Source: an uncultured SAR116 cluster alpha proteobacterium (lineage in GTDB: Bacteria; Pseudomonadota; Alphaproteobacteria; Puniceispirillales; Marisalimonadaceae). From it: a stretch of DNA of 64,000 nucleotides. This document shows, piece by piece, positions 58,185 to 64,000 of this stretch (within the stretch, counting starts at the first letter, position 1; each line of letters opens with the position of its first letter). The notes beneath the pieces were generated by a model. It was not told where the DNA came from. It saw nothing but the letters and a program-made list of their open reading frames with translations, and searched no databases. The stretch is from the NCBI GenBank assembly GCA_902619805.1, contig CACNGC010000007.1, positions 21,319 through 85,318 on the forward strand, given 5' to 3'. A program made the translations under genes and the position numbers.

Positions 58185-59577
58185 AAAAGAAGAAAAAAAA
58201 ATTAATATTAATGGGAAACCTAAATATATTAATTTAGGCACCGATTATAATTTTTTTGAATTATTCCAAAAAATCCAATTAAATTTTGTAAATTGTTTCT
58301 TATTTGAATCCCTTGGAGAAGAAAGTAACATTTCTCGATATCATATAATCGGTTTTGATCCAAAATATATCATATATTCTGAAAATGATTATGAACTAAA
58401 AATTAATTGTCCCACAAGTGGTAAAACTGACACAATTACTTGTGACAATCCATATTACAAATTAAGAGATATTATACCTCAAAATGTTATTTCAAGAAAA
58501 TATGCAGGTGGATTAGTAGGTTATATAAGTTATGACAGTATTAACTACTTTGAAAGTAACTTAAACATTAAAAAACATCCCAAGTTTGAATCTTTCAAGT
58601 TCGGAGTGTTTCTTGATGGTCTTATTTATGATCAGATGACTGGTGAAGTATTTTATTATTATTATGAAGAAAATAAAATCGAGAAAATAAAAAATATTAT
58701 CAAGCAAAAACGTAAAAAAAGTTTAAATATTAAATGTAAGTTTTTAAATGATTCTATGACAAAGGATCAACATAAAAAAACTGTATTAAAAATCAAAGAA
58801 GATATAAAGAATGGATTAATTTTTCAATGTGAAGTTGGATTTAAAAGTCATTATGAAATCAAAGGAGATCAAACAGCAATTTACAAAAAATTAAGAAACT
58901 TAAACCCTTCCCCACATATGTACTTTATGAAATTTTGTGATCAAGTAATAATTGGTGCATCTCCAGAACTACTTTTTAGACTAAGAAATGGTGAAATGGA
59001 AACATTTCCTTTAGCTGGAACAACAAAAAGAGGAAAAGATAAACTTGAAGATCTTAAACTAGCGAGAGAGTTATTAAACGATAAAAAGGAAATTGCAGAA
59101 CACAATATGCTAGTGGATTTGCACAGAAATGATTTAGGAAGAGTGGCTAAATTTGGCACTGTCAAAGTTAGAAACTTAATGGATATTAAAAAATATTCAC
59201 ACGTCCAACATATTTCATCAGAAATTGCTGGCATAATAAGTGAAGAAGAAGATATGTTTTCTGCACTAGCATCAAATTTCCCCGCAGGCACCTTGTCTGG
59301 AGCTCCAAAGATTGAAGCAATGAAAATAATTAATGAAATAGAAGAAGAAGGAAGAGGACCTTACGGAGGTGCAATAGGCCAATTTGGATTTAATGGTGAT
59401 TGTACATTTGCAATACCAATTAGATCAATTTTTATAACAGGCGAACAAGCTTATGCCCAGACATGTGGTGGTAATGTATATGACTCTGATCCTGATAAAG
59501 AATATTTGGAAATAGAAAGAAAACTAGCTGCAATGAAGACAGTACTAGCTTCATTTGAAGAAAAAGAAATTAAATGA
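58174..59577 (+). CDS. trpE: Anthranilate synthase component I
   Basis: TrpE makes anthranilate from chorismate with ammonia from TrpG. The 467-residue protein has the N-terminal feedback region (F-E-S near residue 48, matching the L-E-S tryptophan-binding signature). Its chorismate-binding C-terminal domain has P-L-A-G-T-T-K-R-G, E-H-N-M-L-V-D-L-H-R-N-D-L-G and F-P-A-G-T-L-S-G-A-P-K. The gene overlaps trpR upstream and trpG downstream (ATGA). Aminodeoxychorismate synthase PabB is an alternative, but the TrpR context favours TrpE. Confidence 0.9.
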   Translation: MTSKKEEKKININGKPKYINLGTDYNFFELFQKIQLNFVNCFLFESLGEESNISRYHIIGFDPKYIIYSENDYELKINCPTSGKTDTITCDNPYYKLRDIIPQNVISRKYAGGLVGYISYDSINYFESNLNIKKHPKFESFKFGVFLDGLIYDQMTGEVFYYYYEENKIEKIKNIIKQKRKKSLNIKCKFLNDSMTKDQHKKTVLKIKEDIKNGLIFQCEVGFKSHYEIKGDQTAIYKKLRNLNPSPHMYFMKFCDQVIIGASPELLFRLRNGEMETFPLAGTTKRGKDKLEDLKLARELLNDKKEIAEHNMLVDLHRNDLGRVAKFGTVKVRNLMDIKKYSHVQHISSEIAGIISEEEDMFSALASNFPAGTLSGAPKIEAMKIINEIEEEGRGPYGGAIGQFGFNGDCTFAIPIRSIFITGEQAYAQTCGGNVYDSDPDKEYLEIERKLAAMKTVLASFEEKEIK

Positions 59578-60236
59578 AAGTTGTAATAATTGACAATTAT
59601 GACTCTTTTACTTTTAACCTTTATCAATGTTGTGGTGAAATTTTAAATAAAAGAACAATATCTGGCCAAAATGAAATAATTGTTAAAAGAAATGATGAAA
59701 TAACAGTAAAAAATTTAGAAAATATTAATCCTGATAAAATAATTATATCGCCGGGCCCAGGTTCTCCAGACAAAAAAGAATATTTTGGTAATTGCCAGGA
59801 TATTATTATTAAATTAGGAAAATCAATTCCTATTTTAGGAATATGCCTAGGAATGCAAGGGATAGTTCATTCTTTTGGAGGCAAAATAATACATGCAAAA
59901 GAACCTATGCATGGAAAAATTTCTTTCTTATTACATGATGAAAAAGGTATATATGAAAAAATCCCTCAAAATATCGAGATTATGCGATATCATTCTTTGG
60001 TAGTTGACATTGAAACTTTACCTCATTGTTTTGACATAAATGGAATTTCACAAGAAAATGATAATAAAAACAATATACTGGAAATAAAACAAATCACTCC
60101 TAAATGTGAAATCATGGCAATATCTCACAAAATCTACCCAATTTATGGTATACAATACCATCCAGAGTCATTTGGCAGTGAAGGTGGAATAGAGATATTA
60201 CAAAATTTTTTATTTAATGATAAGAGTACTAAATGA
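59574..60236 (+). CDS. trpG: Anthranilate synthase component II (glutamine amidotransferase)
   Basis: TrpG supplies ammonia to TrpE. The 220-residue class I amidotransferase has D-N-Y-D-S-F-T-F-N-L, S-P-G-P-G-S-P, the nucleophile in G-I-C-L-G-M-Q, and the His/Glu pair in I-Q-Y-H-P-E-S-F. It overlaps trpE by 4 bases, so the pair is coupled. It may also serve para-aminobenzoate synthesis (PabA), as in many bacteria with one copy. Confidence 0.93.
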   Translation: MKVVIIDNYDSFTFNLYQCCGEILNKRTISGQNEIIVKRNDEITVKNLENINPDKIIISPGPGSPDKKEYFGNCQDIIIKLGKSIPILGICLGMQGIVHSFGGKIIHAKEPMHGKISFLLHDEKGIYEKIPQNIEIMRYHSLVVDIETLPHCFDINGISQENDNKNNILEIKQITPKCEIMAISHKIYPIYGIQYHPESFGSEGGIEILQNFLFNDKSTK

Positions 60237-61207
60237 AAACAAAAGTAATCAAGATTTATGAACCTGGTTCAGTGGATGTTCTTAAAATTGAAGAAGTTGA
60301 AATTGATAAACCAGGCTTAAATGAGGTTTTAATTGAACACTCCTATGCAGGATTAAATTTCATAGATATAAATCAAAGAAGAGGTACCTATCCACTTATA
60401 ACTCTTCCTCAAATTATGGGGATGGAAGCCTCCGGCATCATCAAAGAAGTAGGACAAAATGTATCAAAATTCAAAATTGGTGACAAAGTAACTCATTGTA
60501 TGAATCTTGGATCCTACTCAAAATTAATGATATTGAATCAGGATAGAGTTATTAAACTCAAAAATGATGTTGATTTAAGTATTGCTGCGGCCTCAACTTT
60601 ACAGGGACTAACAGCACAATATCTTATAAACCACTCTTATAAATTAAAGCCCAACAATACTGTTTTAATTCACGCTATTGCTGGTGGAGTAGGACAAATT
60701 CTATGTCAATGGGCAAAAAATATTGGAGCTTATGTAATTGGTACAGTCAGCAATCCACATAAAGAGAAAGTAGCTGAAATGAACGGATGTGATTTTATAA
60801 TAAATTATACTGAAAATAATTTTGTTGAGAAAATTATAGAAATCACTGAAAAGAAAGGTGTCGATGTTATTTATGATTCAGTTGGGAAAGATACTTTTTT
60901 AAAAGGAATTAAATGTTTAGCACCAAAAGGTAGAATAGTAAGTTTTGGTGTTTCATCAGGACCAATAGAACCAATTAATATTAATTTATTGAGATCATTT
61001 TCTGGTTCAATTGCAACTGGAGGGCTGAATACATACATCATAGACTGTAATGAAATGCAGAGTAATGCTGACGCATTTTTTGACTTGATTTTAAAAAAAC
61101 AAATAGATATCGACATTACAAACGAATTTAATATTGAAGATATTCAAAAAGCTCAATTGAGCTTAGAAACCAGACAAACAACTGGATCAGTTATTCTTAA
61201 ATTTTAA
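60233..61207 (+). CDS. NADPH:quinone oxidoreductase (zinc-independent MDR family)
   Basis: The 324-residue protein belongs to the medium-chain dehydrogenase/reductase family without zinc ligands. Signatures are Y-A-G-L-N-F-I-D-I-N-Q-R-R-G-x-Y, G-M-E-A-S-G, the nucleotide-binding H-A-I-A-G-G-V-G-Q-I-L-C-Q-W-A and V-I-Y-D-S-V-G. It overlaps the trpG stop by 4 bases and may be read as the last gene of the trp operon. A link to tryptophan is not evident. Confidence 0.9.
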   Translation: MKTKVIKIYEPGSVDVLKIEEVEIDKPGLNEVLIEHSYAGLNFIDINQRRGTYPLITLPQIMGMEASGIIKEVGQNVSKFKIGDKVTHCMNLGSYSKLMILNQDRVIKLKNDVDLSIAAASTLQGLTAQYLINHSYKLKPNNTVLIHAIAGGVGQILCQWAKNIGAYVIGTVSNPHKEKVAEMNGCDFIINYTENNFVEKIIEITEKKGVDVIYDSVGKDTFLKGIKCLAPKGRIVSFGVSSGPIEPININLLRSFSGSIATGGLNTYIIDCNEMQSNADAFFDLILKKQIDIDITNEFNIEDIQKAQLSLETRQTTGSVILKF

Positions 61208-61273
61208 AATTTTTACTTTATATAGTTATATAATTAAATATTATATATTCATAAATATGGAGTTGATACTAAG

Positions 61274-62377
61274 TTGCTTAATCTTGGATTATTTATGATG
61301 CCACTTCACCCTGCTGAAAAAGACGTTGGGGTTTCCTATGAAGAGGATAGACAATTAGTTCTTTTAGCAGATAGGCTTAATTATAAAGAGGCCTGGATGG
61401 GTGAACATTATAGTTCAACTGCTGAACCTGTTACTTCACCTTTAATTTTTAATGCTTCATTAATATCAGAGACAAAAAACATTAAATTTGGATCAGGAGT
61501 TATCTCTTTGCCTCAACAACATCCTGCTGTTGTTGCTGGACAAGTAAGTTTATTAGATCATCTCTCTAAAGGCAGAGTCATTATGGGGGTTGGTGCTGGT
61601 GGGTTGGTTAGCGATTGGGAATTATTTGGCAATGAAGATGGTCGCAAACGTGCAATTACTATGATTGAATCAGTGGAAGCAATTTTAGAGTTTTGGAAAG
61701 ATAACGAAAGTTACAATTATAAGGGTGAGTTTCTAGACATATCATTAAATAAAAATATTGTATCTGAACTTGGAATAGGAAAGTTTGTTAAACCATTTCA
61801 AAACCCGCATCCAGAAATTGCAGTTTCTTTAAAGAATCCAAATTCTATGACAGCAAAACTTGCCGGTGAAAAAGGATGGATCCCAATTTCAGGAAATTTT
61901 ATTGATGCAAAAGATATAGCCACCCACTGGCCTACTTATCTTGAAGGTGCTGAAAAAGCTGGGAAAAAACCATTATTTGATAAATGGAGAGTTGGCAGAA
62001 GTATACTAATAACAAATTCTAATGAAGAAGCTGATGAAATTATTAATGATCCAAACGGTGTTTTTTCAAACTACTTTCTTTATTTAAATACAGTTTCAAA
62101 ACTTGCATCAGGTACCTTAAGTAAAGACATTATCATAAAAAGTGAGCTCCCTGATGCCATGAAAAAAGCGAAAGATTTAATAATAATTGGCGATCAATCT
62201 ACTGTTATAGATAAATTAATTGAATTTATAGATATTGTTGGACCTTTTGGAACACTTTTAATTACAGGTCATGATTTTGGTAATTCCAGAAAACTATGGG
62301 AAAGTTCATTCACTAAAATGTCAGAAAGTGTTGAACCTATATTAAGTAAATATTTAAAACAGAAATTTGCAGCTTAA
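61274..62377 (+). CDS. Luciferase-like flavin-dependent monooxygenase (LLM class)
   Basis: This 367-residue TIM-barrel protein of the bacterial luciferase/alkanal monooxygenase family reads L-G-L-F-M-M-P-L-H-P, E-A-W-M-G-E-H-Y-S-S, G-S-G-V-I-S-L-P-Q-Q-H-P and G-R-V-I-M-G-V-G-A-G-G-L. The start codon is TTG (61274), with GGAG 11 bases upstream. Members oxidise diverse small molecules with FMNH2 from a partner reductase, which is not adjacent. The substrate is unknown. Confidence 0.88.
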   Translation: MLNLGLFMMPLHPAEKDVGVSYEEDRQLVLLADRLNYKEAWMGEHYSSTAEPVTSPLIFNASLISETKNIKFGSGVISLPQQHPAVVAGQVSLLDHLSKGRVIMGVGAGGLVSDWELFGNEDGRKRAITMIESVEAILEFWKDNESYNYKGEFLDISLNKNIVSELGIGKFVKPFQNPHPEIAVSLKNPNSMTAKLAGEKGWIPISGNFIDAKDIATHWPTYLEGAEKAGKKPLFDKWRVGRSILITNSNEEADEIINDPNGVFSNYFLYLNTVSKLASGTLSKDIIIKSELPDAMKKAKDLIIIGDQSTVIDKLIEFIDIVGPFGTLLITGHDFGNSRKLWESSFTKMSESVEPILSKYLKQKFAA

Positions 62378-62380
62378 TAG

Positions 62381-62851
62381 TTATTTTGGCATCATTTTCT
62401 GGAATGGAAATCTATAAGTTTTTAGAGTAAATTCGTTGTTTCTGGATCTTTTGTCTTGATCTTCTTTTACAATTTCACCCATTTGAGGAACACCAGATCT
62501 TTCTGCGTTTCTTTTCGCTTGATCTAGTGCTTCTTCGTTTTCTTCTGTATATGGAAATTTAAAAAGCTTGTTTATACCATCTTTAATGGCCCATAAAATA
62601 ATAAATCTATCTCTTTGTTCATACACTACTGCATGATGTTCATAAACAAATTGTTCAGGAGGTCTATCAAACATAGGTCGCCCAATGAACTCATGATTGG
62701 TATAAAAACTAAGCCAAATTGCTATAAAAATTATTGGAACAGTAAAAAACCTTTGCCATATATTTTTAGTAAAAAAAGGTAGACAACAAATGGCCCCCGC
62801 AAATGACCAAATAAGCATTAACTGACCTGAGCTTATTGTGAAATCAATCAT
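62381..62851 (-). CDS. Membrane protein of unknown function, third gene of the ExbB/ExbD-like cluster
   Basis: I do not recognise it. The 156 residues begin with two hydrophobic segments (about 8-28 and 33-50). A soluble domain of about 100 residues follows with Y-E-H-H-A-V-V-Y-E-Q-R-D-R-F-I-I-L-W-A-I and S-G-V-P-Q-M-G-E-I-V-K-E-D. If the short N-terminus is outside, the soluble part would face the periplasm as well. Its ATG overlaps the preceding stop by one base (TAATG), so it is coupled to the ExbD-like gene. Confidence 0.75.
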   Translation of the reverse strand: MIDFTISSGQLMLIWSFAGAICCLPFFTKNIWQRFFTVPIIFIAIWLSFYTNHEFIGRPMFDRPPEQFVYEHHAVVYEQRDRFIILWAIKDGINKLFKFPYTEENEEALDQAKRNAERSGVPQMGEIVKEDQDKRSRNNEFTLKTYRFPFQKMMPK

Positions 62852-63471
62852 TATACCCCTCTCTTCTTTCTAATGACCTCACCATCAATTATAAGCTCAT
62901 TTGTTGGATCTACATGAACTATGCCATTGTAATCGACTCTAAATTTAAATGCAGGAAGTTCTTGCCCTTCTGCGCTAAAAAATAATTTTTTTGTGTATTC
63001 TTCTTTATATGGATTTACTTTAAGTAATTTTACGGTAGCGTGCGTAAGTGGAGCAGGAAATTTTCTAGCATTATAAAAATGTATTGTTACAAGATACGAT
63101 CTTGCTTCAGGAGTCCTGATTGCAACTACTTCCCGATTTTCTTTTAAATAAACAGTTTTACCATTCTGATCTACGTAAGTATCATTTACAGTTCCTAAAT
63201 CGTCTCTTTCTAAATGAATGAGAGCATCATCTGGTCTTCTGAAACTAACAATATGTCCCATATTATCTTTTACCCAAATATCAAGGTCAAATGGTTTTTC
63301 TCCATCCCATTCTAGTTCTATAAAATATTCAGCTTTTGGTTTAATGGTCTCTTTCTTTGCAACTGGGTTTATTAATAAAAAAGCAAGCATAAAAAGAAAA
63401 ACAAAGCCTATGAGCATATTGAATAATAGGTCAATGAAGCCAAAAGATGATCTATATCTTGGATCACTCAT
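62851..63471 (-). CDS. ExbD/MotB-like single-span protein with a novel periplasmic beta domain
   Basis: Residues 1-40 look like the ion-channel half of ExbD/TolR/MotB proteins: a short basic N-terminus, then one span F-G-F-I-D-L-L-F-N-M-L-I-G-F-V-F-L with an aspartate at the position of the ion-carrying residue. The periplasmic part (about 48-206) is not a peptidoglycan-binding OmpA domain. It starts P-F-D-L-D-I-W-V-K-D-N-M-G-H-I-V and L-E-R-D-D-L-G-T-V-N-D, recalling DUF2135/YfaP-like beta domains. It overlaps the ExbB-like gene by 8 bases. Family assignment beyond the span is tentative. Confidence 0.75.
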   Translation of the reverse strand: MSDPRYRSSFGFIDLLFNMLIGFVFLFMLAFLLINPVAKKETIKPKAEYFIELEWDGEKPFDLDIWVKDNMGHIVSFRRPDDALIHLERDDLGTVNDTYVDQNGKTVYLKENREVVAIRTPEARSYLVTIHFYNARKFPAPLTHATVKLLKVNPYKEEYTKKLFFSAEGQELPAFKFRVDYNGIVHVDPTNELIIDGEVIRKKRGV

Positions 63472-63922
63472 ATTTTGTATTATTCTCTAAAATTACCATT
63501 TGAACTTTTGTTAATACACTTCCAACCAAACCTGAAAGTGTTGTACATAAGGCAGTACTCATGCCAAGTGCCATATTTGAGATTACTTTTTGAACATTTT
63601 CAACATTACTTACATCTAAATTATCAAAGGCAGAACTCAACATTAATAAAAAGCCCGCTACTGTTCCTATTAATCCAAGTGTAACCATTGTCTCCGAAGC
63701 AAACCAGATATAGTTGCTAAGTTTTATATATTGGGTATCGGATCTAAAACTTAGAAATCCTGTTGCAATTGAAGTTGCAAAAAAGATTGTAATTATTATA
63801 AAACTAATTTTTGTTTGGTCAGCATTCCATAACTTATCAAACCAACCATAGGTAAATATTAAAATAGCTGCGAATAACACAGTAACTACCTGTATCCACC
63901 ATAATAAAAAAGCTTTAGACAA
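63464..63922 (-). CDS. MotA/TolQ/ExbB-like ion channel protein (short)
   Basis: The 152-residue protein has four hydrophobic segments (about 6-25, 38-57, 78-98 and 116-138). It carries the ExbB/TolQ pattern E-T-M-V-T-L-G-L-I-G-T-V-A-G-F-L-L-M-L followed by G-M-S-T-A-L-C-T-T-L-S-G-L-V-G, the channel-lining helices. It is shorter than MotA or TolQ and has almost no cytoplasmic loop. It starts with TTG at 63922 behind a perfect AGGAGG. It would pair with the ExbD-like product downstream. Genes upstream of it lie beyond the window. Confidence 0.82.
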   Translation of the reverse strand: MSKAFLLWWIQVVTVLFAAILIFTYGWFDKLWNADQTKISFIIITIFFATSIATGFLSFRSDTQYIKLSNYIWFASETMVTLGLIGTVAGFLLMLSSAFDNLDVSNVENVQKVISNMALGMSTALCTTLSGLVGSVLTKVQMVILENNTKYE

Positions 63923-64000
63923 TTTATTACCTCCTACTCAATATTGCTACGAATTTAAAAAAAATACCAGTATTATGTATTGGATAAGCTTTTATAAATT

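Overview
The window comes from an AT-rich (roughly 30% G+C by eye) free-living, motile, probably marine alphaproteobacterium. The lineage call rests on a circularly permuted, two-piece tmRNA gene next to sspB, on families largely confined to Alphaproteobacteria (DUF2794, DUF3126, DUF1489), and on the mreB-mreC-mreD, hflK-hflC-degP and yfgM-bamB-der layouts. A PomA/PomB-like stator pair and short intergenic spaces fit a pelagic bacterium. I cannot name the genus from sequence alone. Most of the window is housekeeping chromosome with little sign of mobile DNA. I saw no insertion sequence, integrase, prophage, CRISPR array, rRNA or tRNA gene.

Layout. 0-2.4 kb: rod-shape operon mreB-mreC-mreD (minus; mreD cut by the window edge). 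2.5-5.9 kb: branched-chain amino acid genes ilvI-ilvN-ilvC (minus). 6-14 kb: miaA, serB, hflK-hflC-degP, mrp, thyA-folA. 14.0-14.9 kb: permuted tmRNA and its adaptor sspB. 14.9-18.6 kb: class I fumarase, D-tartrate dehydratase, rpmJ, msrA. 18.7-23.9 kb: a four-gene spermidine operon by the carboxyspermidine route. 23.9-26.6 kb: trxB, purU, an esterase. 26.7-35.6 kb: envelope and motility region with three bactofilins, a tail-anchored protein plus M23 endopeptidase operon, rpoN (sigma-54), small unknown genes, and a stator operon with a ribosome-recycling-factor-like third gene. Four sequences matching the -24/-12 sigma-54 promoter pattern lie in this region, in front of exactly these genes. 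35.6-40.6 kb: der, bamB, yfgM-like, DUF2794, DUF3126, a second tail-anchored protein, a short MGMT-like protein. 40.7-42.5 kb: a small accessory patch with an orphan gene and an FkbM methyltransferase interrupted by an in-frame TAG. 42.5-52.4 kb: a minus-strand gene train: adaptor, RND pump, hisI, rlmE, guaB, rsmB-like, guaA. 52.4-57.5 kb: DUF1489, mgtE, PcaC-like, TauE-like, pirin, PanE-like. 57.5-60.2 kb: cspA and a trpR-trpE-trpG operon with a palindrome at the trpR start. 60.2-64 kb: quinone oxidoreductase, luciferase-like monooxygenase, and the start of an unexplained three-gene ExbB/ExbD-like membrane cluster that runs to the window edge.

Best candidates for something undescribed: (1) the sigma-54 box cluster around rpoN, which would tie bactofilins, a peptidoglycan hydrolase, a 59-residue protein and the flagellar stator into one local regulon, including a divergent pair of boxes sharing one TGCA core; (2) the ExbB/ExbD-like three-gene unit at 62.4-63.9 kb with an unfamiliar periplasmic domain; (3) the RRF-like paralogue in the stator operon; (4) two separately located tail-anchored proteins sharing an N-terminal DLRxRIxKMR motif.
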